A stretch of DNA of 64,000 nt from Megaleporinus macrocephalus (Eukaryota; Chordata; Actinopteri; Characiformes; Anostomidae): contig CM038706.1 in the NCBI GenBank assembly GCA_021613375.1, forward strand, positions 20,324,866 through 20,388,865, read 5' to 3'. The position numbers were made by a program, and so were the translations under genes. Positions 1 to 23,399 of the stretch are shown here, piece by piece. Every line of letters begins with the position of its first letter. The first letter of the stretch is position 1. Below the pieces are notes generated by a model, which ran no database searches, had not been told where the DNA came from, and saw nothing but the letters and a program-made list of their open reading frames with translations.

Positions 1-2944
<2,944 letters not shown>

Positions 2945-3020
2945 TAATTCCATCAAGCTGGTGAACCTGTGTTCCATCTTCATAAGCACATGGCTCACAG
3001 CTGCAGGATTCATTCATCTG
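2945..3020 (+). CDS. kcnma1: BK channel alpha exon: S4-S5 linker and S5
   Basis: This 76-nt exon starts with the last base of a Ser codon and ends at a codon boundary before the donor GTGAGT (3021). It encodes [16 protein letters not shown] followed by LTAAGFIHL, which is the S4-S5 linker and the S5 helix lining the outside of the pore domain. The match to mammalian Slo1 is nearly complete; one Leu is Cys here (NLCSIF). The acceptor is ACAG at 2941-2944. S5 packs against S6 and holds the re-entrant pore loop encoded in the following exon. Confidence 0.97.
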
Positions 3021-6925
<3,905 letters not shown>

Positions 6926-7017
6926 GCCATGTTTGCTCGCTACGTGCCAGAAATTGCTGCTCTCATCCTTAATCGGAAGAAATACGGAGGGAGTTATAAC
7001 TCGACACGAGGCAGAAA
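6926..7017 (+). CDS. kcnma1: BK channel alpha exon, version b: alternative S6 end and linker
   Basis: This 92-nt exon is homologous to the one just upstream and has the same phases. It encodes [16 protein letters not shown] then [14 protein letters not shown] plus two bases of Lys. I count 23 of 31 residues shared with version a. It changes S317 to Arg, I323 to Ala, E324 to Ala and G327 to Leu (mammalian numbering) while keeping E321, YVPE, RKKYGG and GRK. A very similar mutually exclusive exon has been described for mammalian Slo1 in neurons, from memory and not checked. The acceptor is TGTAG and the donor GTAAGT. Using both exons would add 92 nt and break the frame. Confidence 0.93.
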
Positions 7018-8054
7018 GTAAGTCCAAATCCAGAAGCAGGTGTGGTTGTGTGACTCAAGCTCGCCCCTTCTAGAGGGGCTTAGTACAGTGTATATAGGCT
7101 CTGTGCAGAGACCTTAGACGTTAGACGTAGAATTTAACAAGAGAAACGAATGTCACACTGTGACTGGAGACCTTGGCCATGAAAGCCACATGTCCATGCC
7201 CTTTGCTCTGTGTCTGTGGCTTCTTTTCTTCAACACTACATCCTATTTGCTGCATTTTAATTTCATTCCAATCTCTAGAGCTTTCATGACTACTGTCTTT
7301 TTTTCCCACTGTCGTTTCTATTTGTGCGACTACGGAACTAAGATTTGAAACCAAGTGTCCTTGTGTCCCCCTGTAATTGTAATTTCGGTCTAGTCAGCAC
7401 ATGTCAAAGTCTTGAAACTCTTTTGGAAAGATAGTCATGAAAACCCTACCAATCGCTTCTAAGACTACTCTCGCAGTTTGCTCAGTTATTTAAAAACAGC
7501 TTAAATCTTAAATGCATCTTTATGGTTTGTTTGTAAAGTTTCATTTTCATCCTTCTTCTTCTTTTTCTTTATTTTTGTCGTTGTTGCTCTATTTCTGTTT
7601 TCATTTTGCTTTGAGTTGAGTGTTCTTCATGCGTGAAACCATCTCTCGCATGCTCTCTGTGACTTGGAGGTGTGTTCGGGCTTTTTTCGGCGGCCATGCA
7701 TGTTGCCGTGAGAAAAGCTTCTTTTTCCCTCGGCTCTGTGTCCATCGCCTCATCTCTGTCTGACATGACTCTGGCCCTGATCTTCAGTCAGATCACACAC
7801 CCTGAATGCCTGGATGCCTCAGCTCGCGCATTGGAGCCTCTCGATTGCACTTGGCTTGCTTTTTTTTGCCCCGCTTGGTACTTTATGATGTCCCGTAGAC
7901 TCTTGTGTTTTTCTTTCTATTTGGTTTCCAGAGGTTGCCCCCTGAATGTGAATGTTCTGAACACTCACTCGTTTCTGGCTCAAACACGGCCCTGTCATCA
8001 GCACAGCGATTCTCCCCGAGTGCTCACGTTTAACGTATATGTCCTGTGCGGTGA

Positions 8055-8165
8055 AATCACTCTCTCTCTCTCGCGTGCTCTTTCTCTAGCTCTCTCACCC
8101 TCACTCGCTCTCCCTCTCTGTCACTATCTCTTTGTATCTCTCACTCTTTCTTTCTCTCCCTCTCG
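8055..8165 (+). repeat. C/T-rich low-complexity tract
   Basis: About 110 nt dominated by CTCTCT and TTTCTC words on the + strand, typical of an imperfect (CT)n microsatellite in an intron. Confidence 0.75.
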
Positions 8166-8854
8166 ACGTGAAATGGGCGCACGGTCATGATTAGCTTTCA
8201 TCATCTTGAGTTTTAGGGCAAATACTAAGCGGAGAGAGAGTTAAGCCATTAGGAGCCTCTTTGTTTGATGCCGTTTTCCTGTCAGTGCAACAAGATTGAT
8301 GAAATGTTATGTTTGGCCCCAGCCCTGTGGTTGGATTTGGAGCCTGGTGTTGAGAGAAGGGCTTGTCAGAGGAGAGGACTCTCTCTCTCTTTCTCTGGCC
8401 ACGCATACATGTGGTCGCAATTAGAGGCGGCCGGGATCCAGTTCTGCGGCCGAGCAGAAAGACAGGCACCAGGCTTTGCATTATTGTTTAAATATGGATG
8501 TGAGTGTGTGCTTATGAATGGACACATCAAGACACGTATAAATAAATGTGTCAGGATATTTATTTATTTCTTCTGTCGGCACGTTTCCTACAGACTCGGG
8601 AGGGGGTTAAAATCCCTCCAGTTCTTTACAGCAGAATACTGCTTTAACACAACACTTATAAATACGCTAACAGATCTGAGTTGGGAGTTTATTAGGTATG
8701 TCTAACGGCACAGACTGAGTTTTGCGTCACCCGCTGCCATGCCTGTACAGTGTGGATCCCACTGATTCATGCAAATAATATCTGGTCAGTGGTGGTCCCT
8801 TTCCATTGATCTTTGGGGTACAACTACAGTCAGTAGTTGTATATGGTCCGCCTA

Positions 8855-9546
8855 CAGCAATGTGCAAAAAGCAAGAGACCACGATCTACATAAACACCAC
8901 TCTTTGTTTATTTAATGTCCAGTCAAAATGGCTATTAACCCCTTTTATACAGAAGTTAAAACACAGTTGCAAATTGGTATACTGCTGGACTACTTCTAAG
9001 AAACCATTTTCCTTTATATCATAGTCTGTTCATTTCAGGAGACTCATTTTTATAACAAAATTTGCCTCCACAGTTCAGTCTTACAAGTTGGTTGCACTTT
9101 CTGTGCTTTTACAGTCCAAGTTATCCCAAACACATTCAGTAATGCTGCAGTCTGGACTCTGGTGTTGTCAGTCTATTGTTTTGAGAACACCGGCAGCTTC
9201 TTTATGTGATTTACTAATTAGCTTCTTAAAAGTAAGGTCCCCTTGAACAGCTACACGTCCTTTAAGGCCCATAGTGCTGAGCTGTCTTTTGACAGTGGAC
9301 AGGTGAACTGAAACACCTGTGGATTTATTCAGACCTGATGGAAGAGTGGAGCTTTATTTTCTCCTCTTTCTGTCTAAAGTGAATGTGCTGTTTATCTTAA
9401 GGTGACAGATATGGAGTTCTAGGTCTTACACGGAGTCTTTATAGTTTATGTCTCCTCAGATATATCTCCTGAATATTATACTTAAAGGTAATTTTTCCTG
9501 GAAATCCAGTATATGAAGGATGGTCTCTGACTTTTGCACAGTGCTG
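8855..9546 (-). mobile_element. Tc1-like DNA transposon relic, copy 1
   Basis: The ends are inverted repeats: CAGCAATGTGCAAAAAGCAA at the left and the reverse complement CAGCACTGTGCAAAAGTCAG at the right, each followed inward by AGACCA. A TA precedes the left end (8853-8854), as in Tc1/mariner insertion. The minus strand keeps broken pieces of transposase, including a segment that resembles the RSPDLNPIEHVWD region of Tc1 (here QSPDCSITECVWD). At about 690 nt it is far shorter than a full 1.6-kb element and has stops, so it is dead. Two related copies lie near 44660-45200 and 59718-60474. Confidence 0.8.
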
Positions 9547-12500
9547 TGTACAGTAAAGCTGACCCAAGAACATAGCAACTAGGTAGATGTACCAAAATAT
9601 ATGGTAACTGAACAACTTTACAGCTTTGGCTGTGCAGACATGTTTTCCATATTTCGAATGGAGCTCGGTTTTGTGCAGGATTTGAAATGACAGGACGTTG
9701 CGAATAATGTGCATTTTGGGGGCTTTTAAAAGAGTAGAAGAGTGTCCAAAACGAAACCTGATTGGTTTACATCTGCAGCGCATACTGTAGTCAAGTCAAA
9801 GGGGGGAGATATTTACAATACGGCTAGTTCTTCCACTATCTCAGCGTGGCAACCGACCTTCTATCCCTGCTTAAAATGTCATGTGAAATGTGATTATCCT
9901 CTCTCTGAACGTTTTATATAAAATTGGCATATCCACTTTGGTGCGCGGAGGTCTCAACAATTACCGTCTTCTGAGGTCAATCAAGTCCAGCAGTGTGTAC
10001 GGGTGCCGGATCAGGGAGTAGTTTTGATGTATAATCTCTGCTATTGAAACCATGCCTTATGCAGGGGTCGCGGCGGCTGCGGACGCCAGAGCGTGTGCAG
10101 CGTAGCGTTCAGCCGTCAGAGCAGTGACAGAGCTGACGCTGGATGTATAGCTGTAATAAAGAGCAGTGCTCTGCTGGCATGGGTTCGGCTCTCTGTGGTT
10201 TCCATTAGAGCAGGGCTGAAGCAGAGAGCAGAGTAAACCCTACATGAACCCTGAGCTCATACACCTCCTCTGAGCGTGTGCTGCCTCGCTACACTGACAG
10301 TACGGAACCGGGGCTGCCCAGACGTGCAGGCCGCTGTCCCGCTCACGTGTGTGTGTGTGTGAGTGTGTGTATGTAGAAGGGAAGGGTATGGCATGTGTAA
10401 ATGCCATTACTGACATGGCTCTCATAGGACATTAAGGACAGAATGATCAGTGGACGATTACTCATTGGGTTCTCTTTGCTCTGGTGGGATTGATATGGAA
10501 AATAAGCCCAGTGCAGCAGGTCTCATGACGTTCAGGGTTATGGGACATATCATACTGCCAGGCCTTTCCCTCAAAGTCTATATGAGATGGCATCTGGTTC
10601 ACATATATATAAATATATATTTTAAGGTGCACCTGTGGCCATGTAATTAAATAGTCACTGGCCTTGTTGATTGGCCATTATAACATGGCACCATGTAATA
10701 TCTTATATGCCGTTTCCATAAATATATATATTATATATATATATAATAGGTATGATTAAGTCATTAAAATGTAAACATTCAGTGTAGTTTGATGTGAAAT
10801 ACTCATTTTTGGTAGACTTACTGAGCAGATTTTTTTATAGTTGTGGTTATTGGAACCAGATGACTGAAGAGTTGAAAGCTTCTAAAAGCTATCTCTCAGA
10901 AGAGTTATTAGAAACATGCTGCCTGATGCCTGAGACTGAGTTTTACGATAGTTTTGAGGTTAAAATAAACATATTTGTTTAAACTCATTTATATAGTAGA
11001 GTACATTCAGGCTGTTGTATGGAAAAGTATTTGCCAAAGACAGTTTCTTTGGATTTACTACAACTTTATTACTATCTACAGTTAATAGTAAATAAACGGT
11101 TATGTTTGCATTGAACACAAAGAGACCCCTATGACCGTCGATGTAAAGAAATCTCTACAATTAACTGTTTTACATCAGACTGCTCTAAAAGACATTATTT
11201 ATACCTTTTCCGTTGAATTATGCAGCAATTTTAAAAAAGGGTAAATTTTTTCTTCAACTCATCTGAACCCTGAAAGAACATCTGTGATTGGTCAAGGGTG
11301 CTTATAGCACATAATAAAATATACAGCAACTGAGGAGAGGCTCATTTAATGCTTATGTATAAATTTATGTCCATAACAAAAAATCAAAAACAACCAGTTT
11401 TCAGCAGCCAAATAAAATCTTAGCATATGTGGAACTTCTTTAAGCCTCTAGAAGAAAGTACCCTTTATTAATCTGTTTAAAAGAATCCCAGGAGTGTATG
11501 TATCTGCATAAAAGCCAAAAAGGCCATTTGAAGAATCTAGAATATAAGATGTGCTATTTCATGTTGATGTGATCACTATTATTAAATTAGTAAATACTAA
11601 TACTAAATACTAATATTAGTAAATGTCTTTATAAATCTCTTTATAAAGGAACATTAACATTATGATGAGTTACATGCTTCATTCAAATTAAACATATTTC
11701 ATATAGGATTCATTCACAGTTGTGATAATAGCTAACTGACAGACGGCTTTAATAAGAAATTATAATAAAAACGTGCTGCCTAATATTTAAAACTGTTTTA
11801 CGGTAGGTTTGAGATCAGTGTTAAAACTATTCTAATATGCTTTGCATCAAGAAATATGCAGGGCATTGTAAAATGAAAGAGCTTATGATTACAACATATT
11901 AGTTTTGATTTACTATTTTACCATTATTAGCAAAGAATTATTGGTTAAATGGTGCTTTTGTGTATAACCTGAGCTTTTGGGTAGTTACTGGTGCTTTTAC
12001 AGTCTGTAAAAAATTCTCAACAGTAAAGCATTTGACATTTAGCCACCCTGACTTTTTTTACATCTCAGTGACTGATCAGTGACAGTTACCTACACGAGAG
12101 CATAATCCTATCCTGAGAGGTTGAGTGTGTAGGTTGTTGTATGTCCAGCTCTACAGTGGTCTCTATCAAAACTCAAGTCTGTTTAACGCCTCTCCCACCC
12201 ACTACTCTTCCTAAAACTCCTCTTCCTAACATGCGCCCAGCTCTGCATAGCTCTCAGATGATTATACTACAGAAACAAGAATGGGTGATGATGTTGCTGT
12301 CAGTGGAGGGTGCAGTATCAGGATCTTGCCAGTGGATTGCCAGGAGCTGACCAGTTTAAGGATTAGAGCAGTAAAGATGGTGTCGCTGCTGATGCTGATG
12401 TTCGAGCTTTTGGTCTTTTTCTTTAATGTTTTTTGGTGTCTTTGATTTGATTTCTGTATTTGGAGTGGAGTTTTTTGCATGCTTCACAGTGCATGCCAAA

Positions 12501-13559
12501 CGATTGCCCTCGTGCATTTGCTTGCCGAGTCTGTGCTGTATTTTTGTTTTGTTTTTCTTTTCATCGTATCGTGTATATCATTTTGGTGTAAATCCAAGTG
12601 TTCTCTCCACCGTGTGTTGTTCTCTGTATAGTGTTGTGTTAGTGTTCAAATTTTACTTCAGTTAAGTCACTATTTCCAGTAATGTTTTGAATGTTTAATT
12701 AATTTAGGTGTGATATGGTACTAGGGCCCGACCAATATATCAGTTGGAGGATAATGTTGGCTAATATTAAGATATGCGTTTAATGGCATTTAAAAATATG
12801 TTAAATATTTCATCAGATACTTGTTTTATATTGTGACCAACAGACACCACTTGCTCACTACTGTTACATACTAGAGCATTTGAACAGAAAACACAACCAT
12901 CCTTAAAATAACAAACATGCAAACTCACCCAGTGCTAACCTTCAGCACAGCTGTAACATAATGCAGCACACAAGAACCAAACAAATAAAACTGTTCAAAA
13001 AATTATAGGAAGCATTTATCATATTATTAAATAAGTCTCTGCTGTTTATTAGAATGTATTGCTTTTTAATGAGTTATTAATTGCTGTTTGTAAAGGAGGA
13101 TACAGTTTCCCAGCACTGGGGCTGACTTATTTAACAGTTCACCATTGACAGCTTATATCTATCAGTCAGTAAAGCATTGCTAAAATGGGAACACTTTACA
13201 GCAGTGGTACATCTGTTAACAGTACTTCAGAGAGTAATAAACATTACTGAAGAGTTAAGTATTATAGCAATTATTCAACTAACTGATGGAAATAAGGACT
13301 CACATAATTTTAGAATTGATTAAGTAGTTTAAAACACCAGCACCATTTACTAAACGCTTAAATTATATCTTACTTACTCATTAAATAATGACTCGAAACT
13401 GTGTGACTCAACAGTTGGGGCAGTATGAACCAAGCATTAATGAACAATTTACCGAAGTCTATGATCATTTAAAAAAATACTTAATAACACATCATAAATA
13501 TATAAGAGCACAGAGTGTATCAAGTACATATTTTTTGAATTAATATTCATATGTAATGT

Positions 13560-13812
13560 ATATCGTCACTGTCTGAACAAAAATGTGTCTCCAAAATGGC
13601 AACTTTGCAGATGGAAGCAGCTTACTTTACTTTTAATTTTAAGTCAGTGGAACTAGATTTTTTTTCCAAACTTTCCAAAATTTTGGTTACATTTCTATTT
13701 ATCTTTTTATCATGAAATACTTACACAATGTAAATGGCAGCTGTCCTATTTGAAGATATAGGAAAATAAAAATCCACAAAAATAGAGATACATGTTTTTC
13801 TTTGGACAGCAA

Positions 13813-13818
<6 letters not shown>
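13560..13818. mobile_element. Short MITE-like element nested in a larger element
   Basis: Left end ATATCGTCACTGTCTGAAC and right end TGGACAGCAATGATAT are imperfect inverted repeats. The interior shares GCAACTTTGCAG, TTACTTT, a TTTCCAA stretch and ATCATGAAAT with the better copy at 50188-50410. The right terminus runs directly into the (AT)n microsatellite. It has no coding capacity. Confidence 0.7.

Positions 13819-13879
<61 letters not shown>
13815..13879. repeat. (AT)n microsatellite
   Basis: About 32 AT units without interruption. It starts within the terminal GATAT of a MITE-like element and gives a spurious Tyr-Ile open frame on both strands. Confidence 0.95.
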
Positions 13880-13882
<3 letters not shown>

Positions 13883-16800
13883 GGCACTGTTATGCAGCAG
13901 TTCTTAAGAGATATTCCCAGACAGCTTTGCAATATGAGTCACAAAGAAAATTACATAATTATTAATAATGATGCAGTAATAAGTAATGCCTTCATAAAGA
14001 ATCAAATGTATAACATTAAATTGTATTATTGATTTTGAAACTGGTGTATTAAAAGTAAAGAAATGTACTAACATCTGTTTCTTGAAGCGAAATGATAAAG
14101 TAATATGGAGCCTGTGTATATGTCTGTATGTACATCTCGGCCTTTACTGAGAAGTCTTAAGAAATTTAACACTGATGGTCCTTAAAAGGTAGATCAAGTA
14201 TTACACTGAATACAATGCTTTTGGGAAACTGGGTCCGGATTAATTGGAAGAGTGAAACAACTGAATTATATTTGTTTAATGAGGGAGCATTTATTAAGCA
14301 TTTATTAATGATTGTTAACTACTTAATATAATATAAAATAATGTTTGATCCTATTTCTATCATTAGTTAATGATTAATTGCTACATTTAGTAATTCTTAA
14401 GTACAGTTAATAGATGTACCTTTATTGTAAAGTATTACCAGTAAAACTACTAAAGTATGACACTACTAAACTACTATTGGAGACAAAGGTACTGTATTGG
14501 TCGGGCCCTAAGAGCTACTAATTTGATATTGTACTGGTTACTGTCAGATGTGCTGCTGTGTGGTGTGTTTAAAGAATGTTGTGTAAATGTTAATTGTGAA
14601 CAATGTAGAAAAAAACAGTACCATTGCTCCTGGGCAGTGGAAGTACACACCACCCTCTTGTTGCTACTGTAGTTCTAGCATAGGAAACACAAAGAGGCCT
14701 TTGGCAGCCGTTAATGACATCAGGCTAAGCTAATGCGCTCCCACTTTGCTGTATTTCTTCCACTGTCAATACCGTAAGCATTGCGAGAGAGTATCCACGG
14801 TGGTGAAATACGATCGGTAGCACAGTCACACACCAATGATAACTCATCCAAACATGGAGACAGGATGTCTGACATGAGCTCGGAGACTCTTTAGCGCTGT
14901 TACATAGTAAAAAAAAGTGATATCATTGTCACACAAATCCTTCAGATTTAGTTGAACCGCTACAGAGAGTGTTTTGGAACGGGAAGACATGAATAATGTG
15001 GACCTCATCAAGCCGTTCCTCTGCCAGGCACGGCCGGCTCCTCCTAAAGCCATCAACCAAGCCGAGTCTTCTCATCTCAGGACAGCCAAGCATGCAATTA
15101 CCGCTGCTCATTAAAATACTTAGAGGGATAGAGGCAAGATCTGTGAAGATCATTATGTTCAATAGCATCCAGACACTGCTGCAATAAAAGCACATTGGTC
15201 CACTCCCCTGTAGCCAGATTCTCCTGCTGTTTGGCTTCGCTCAGCTTTCTGAGCGCAAACAGGCGCGTTCAAATGAAACAAAAAAAAAAAAAAATCAAAA
15301 GGACTTACTCACACCTGAGAATAAGCGCACACAGTTACAGTTAGAACTGGACATGTGCGTATGTTCTTTGTCCAAATGTAAGGACTTTGAGTCGTCAGAG
15401 GAAGGGGAGCTTTGCGGGGCAGATTTAGGCTGATGATTGAGTGCGCTTGTAGCTCTTGACCACAGAAGCTCTGAAGAGATCCAGTACAGGATTTAAGCTG
15501 GCCTGCAGACCTCGTCAATTTATTTATTTATTTTATTATTATTTTTTTTTTCTCAGAAAGGAGCATTGCACCATATAAGAAGTCGCCATTATTTGAAAAA
15601 GTATACATACAGCTTTCAGAACAGCAGCAGATTTGAGATTTGGCCCATGTTTGCTCTAAAAATGTTGTAGACAGTGAAGTTTAATGCAGCATTTCAATCA
15701 GCAATATGAACTGTGCCATTAAAGCTTGAAAATTACTTCAAGTCAAGACTTGTTATATAGACAGTTGTTTTTCAGCAATTGCGCGACATGTGTATAAACT
15801 GGACACCAAAATGTAAACCGATGGTTAATGTTAAAAGCTTTAATTGTTAATATTAAAAAAGCACAACAACAAGACAACAAGAAATTATAACAAGCATTTA
15901 TAGTAAGTGATTGCCCCAAAAGGATGCTGAATGTCTATTTTATCAGCAGTTTTTTAAATATGAGGCCAAAGTTGTTAATGTGACTTCAGATTTGAACAGT
16001 TATGTAACAAAAATCTGGTCTACATTGTCTAATTTCTGAAGTCAGTAAAATGTGACATGCTATTTCTAACAATCTGTATCGCATTGCTAGCCTTCAGGGA
16101 ACTGGAGATATGGTCCCTGGTATCTCACAAATTTGTGCATGACTTGGAGGCGCCCTAGATGGCTCCTTCACAGCAGAAGTCCAGAGAGCTAGAGAAACAA
16201 GTCATTGAGATCAAATGTAATGGGATTATATGACAAGTGATTTTTTTTACTGTAGTCTTCGGGCAGTAGATAATGATATTCAATATCTGATCTTTGAAGT
16301 ACTGTAAATCGGTGGAGAAATCTTGGAACATAGCCAAACCCCATATTGTCACCTTTGCTAGCGAGTCCTGGATCACACTGCTGGCCTACAGGAAACAGGC
16401 CCTAAAGATGCAGGCCTCAAAATGACCATTTTCATCACACATTCTTTTCTCTGAGGTGTCCATGTTGTTAGTGTCATCATCCCGTAATCAATGACTAATC
16501 AACATTAAGCTTAAAGCATCATTAAAAGTTTTTTTTAAAAATACTCAGATTCCAAACTATTGAACGATAGTGGAAGTCGAGGCCTGGCAGTGAGAAGGGT
16601 CAGTCTTAACCAACTTTGAGTCAAACACAGGAGAGAGGAGGTAATTAGCCGTAGAGCTCAAAGCCTCTCACTGTGTGAAGTGAGAGCCAGGTTTATAAAC
16701 GATGGGCAAATAAGCCCCACAAGACCATGACCTCGGTCGCAGTCCAGTTTAGCTCCGAAATCAAGTTTCTGTTGCGTCTGACGTATCCTTACATTGAAAT

Positions 16801-17204
16801 GCAGCATGTGTCCGGGGAGACGCCAGAAAGCCTGAAGTCATGGTTCAAATTCTCGGCAGCCACAGACCAGAGAACACTTTAGAGGCTTTTTAGCAAGTCA
16901 GTTTGCATTGACGTACAGGTCTCTGTCAACATGCATTCTCGCAAGAGGGTGGTTTGGCTTTAGAGATGCATTACACTCTGAGAACGTCTGACAAATCGAA
17001 TAGTATTGTATATGATTGAACTGAAGATTATCTAGACAAGATCAAAGTGCAATGTAATGTTTTCATGCTGTGTTAGGCCATGTTTACAGATATGAAAAGA
17101 GTGTTTGGCAATGCAAGAAAAAGGCTGTGGACGTTTTAAAACTGTAGACCTGTGTTGTCGTCTGAAGTGATTTTTAGGTTTATTATGGCTGCGTTCTCTT
17201 TTAG

Positions 17205-20763
<3,559 letters not shown>

Positions 20764-21628
20764 TAGAATCAGCCTCCCAGTCCATTCCCACTGCAGCTCA
20801 ATCACTGGGGCCATTATGCTGCGATGTAAATCATCTCCTGAGCCCCGGCGTCTCATTTGGGACCCGCTCAGGACAGCAACACAGCAATGCTGTCACCATT
20901 ATGAGGTAATTTATATGAGTCAATGGCACTGCGGAGGCGCGAATGTAAATTAGTGGTTTTTCTCGTGCTGAATTTACCGTCCCCCTGCGTGCTGATATAG
21001 CGGGGAAATGTGAACCATGTGTCTGTTCCATAGTCAACGAGCAGCGCCCCAAAGCAATCTGTATTTATAGTCCAACTGAGCCAGACTGCCTGAGCTACAC
21101 ACACATACACAAACACACATATGCATACACACACAGTTCTGTCACAGGATGCACCCTAATGGATGAGAAAACATCTGATCAAAATAGTGCAGTGCTGTCT
21201 ATGACAGGGAACTGAATCACACCAGCCTGTCTCCGGCTTGGCTGCGGATTTGTGGATTTTGAAATGAATGGGTGAGGGTTCGGGCATGAATGAATAAGTG
21301 TTCTAGCGTATCCACAGGTCCTTAAAAAGTCCTAAATTTAATTTGAGGCCGTAAAAAGTCCAAGCATGGGCGCATAGCACGATTAACTGAATATTCTTTG
21401 CGTTTTTTAAAGACTTTGACACCATATGTGAACATAGTTGAAGTTTTAAAATGTATGTGGAAACTAAGCTGCCCAAAAGAGCTCATTTAGAATGAATTGT
21501 TCTGGTTAAATTACATGTCTTATTGATTTTCTGTAAGGTAAGTTAAGATATTCTCTACAAAGAGCTTAAATATGGCAATTGTCTGCCAGTTCTTCTGTGC
21601 AGTTTATATTTATTTACTGGATTCAAAA

Positions 21629-21724
21629 CATTTAATTTACAAAATTTAACACATTGTGGGAAAAAAAACTCAGGGCTATGTTTTGTTTTTTTCCCACAAT
21701 GTGTTAAATTTTGTAAATTAAATG
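21629..21724. repeat. Perfect 39-bp inverted repeat (hairpin)
   Basis: The left arm 21629-21667 starts CATTTAATTTACAAAATTTA and ends in GTGGGAAAAAAA. The right arm 21686-21724 is its exact reverse complement. The loop is 18 nt (21668-21685). The arms resemble the interior of the dispersed repeat whose end (GGTGCCCAAACATTTGCATG) lies just downstream near 21819-21845. A head-to-head duplication inside such an element is therefore a simple origin. In the transcript it would form a long double-stranded stem. Confidence 0.9.
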
Positions 21725-23399
21725 TAATTGTGCAATCAAATATACAGAAGTGTGCTGCCTGTAGAGGATGTGTTAACTTATTTTTTATTCATAAATTCAT
21801 AAAACATTATTTCACCATGGGTGCCCAAACATTTGCATGCAGTTTACAGCTTATTTCATCTACATCAGTTTTGCCCCACCTGTTCAGGTTCAAGAAACAG
21901 CCCAAACTGCTTTCTGACCAAGGGCCAATACAGGGCAGCCAATAGGAACAAAGCTTTTTTTTATATATCAGTCTTAAGGACACACTAATGAAAGAAACCT
22001 TTTTAATGAAATGGTCATGTAAAAATTCATTCTGACTGATACATAGAGCCATACAAGTGTGAAAAAGTGGACATTGGGGGAAAAAAATCCAAGAAAATGG
22101 GATATGGGCCTGTATATCTTTATATTTTCTCTCCCAGGGTCCTCAAATGTGTAAATGTGTAATGCCTTTAAATGCATTACGTGTAATTCACAGTTTGTTA
22201 CTCTGAAAAAGCAGTGTTTCTGTTGCCTGTAGATTACTACGCAGGCAAAGTCTTTATTGAGCTGACTGTGATGGTTGTATTACACTAAGTTCTTAAATTG
22301 CATTACTACTGGTAGTAAAAAGATCTTAAAAAGATGAATACGTTGAAGGAAATGAATGAGTCTAAACCTAGGGATACCCTTTCAGTGTTTGGTGGGTGAG
22401 GCTTTAGGGGTCAGAGTCAGGTGAGGATGATTTTAGATGAAGAGGAGTCGTACTGTGGAGCTGCGCAGAGATCATGAAATTTATTTCCTATTCCAGGAGG
22501 AGCCATAACGTTGGCTTTGATTTCTGGACTCAGTGCAAGCTCTTAACATTAAGGTGGAGCTTTTCTCTTTGAGAGGAACATTCTCATGTCATAGAAAAAT
22601 GAGGAATAACTCTATAGTGACTGTTAAAATGTGGTATGTGTGGAAACATCTGCAGGGTACATCACTCCGCTCATAAAAACACTGGAGACAGGACCAAGAC
22701 CACCCATGCCAGACTACAACACACATGCACACACTTCCAGCTCTTAACGAAAAAGACTTCTCGCTCAAACATACGGGCACGTTTTCAGACAGGCTGCCGT
22801 AGTGCTTCCTGCCCACCGAAGTGCTTCGCTAAATCTGTCAGGCAAGTCATTGACTGTGGAAAATAAGAGGTCAGCATTAGCTCATCTTCTGTTCCTCGTA
22901 TGTTTTGAACACTTAAAATAGGCTGCTGTTGTTCAGTGGCTGTTGTTTTGTAAAATTTAAGTTATAATGTACATTCTAACACAATCTAATGTTATATTCA
23001 CTGTTTGGTTCTAACAAGAGAAATGTATGTGAGCAACAAGTGTAATGTTATACAGTTGCACCAGAATGATTTTTTGAAGTGAACACTATTAAAAAAAGAA
23101 TAAATAAAAATATATATATACAACTTGCTGCATAGTTAATGCACACTTACTGAACTAGTACCATGCGCAGTTCAAAAGGGGCCAAGAAATCTGATAGGCC
23201 ACTTCAGATGCCCCCCCAAAGATTTCTGCCACATCCTTGGCTTCCACAGCTCTCCAACACTCTCCAGCACTAAAGTGACTTGATTTGCCTTTATTTCTGA
23301 TCATCAGCCAGTATGTCACTGACTTGTACAACTCTCCAACACTCCACCCCCCTTTCATGTTCACATCACAAGTAGTATTGGCAAATGGTACGACTCATA

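Larger units (their letters stand above)
12722..14510. mobile_element. DNA transposon remnant with GGGCCCGACC terminal repeats
   Basis: TAGGGCCCGACCAATA at 12722-12737 is matched exactly in reverse complement by 14495-14510, giving 16-bp perfect terminal inverted repeats around 1789 nt. The interior is AT-rich and I find no transposase. Flanking octamers (TATGGTAC and AGAGCTAC) agree at only 4 of 8 positions, so a target duplication is not proven and the superfamily is not assigned. A second element (13560-13818) and an (AT)n repeat lie inside, so they arrived or grew later. Confidence 0.7.

Noticed and set aside
7672..8190. 172-codon open frame on the plus strand
   Set aside because: It runs into a C/T microsatellite, has no recognisable domain and does not connect to neighbouring exons in phase.
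13802..14032. Open frame with a long Tyr-Ile repeat
   Set aside because: Product of the (AT)n microsatellite.
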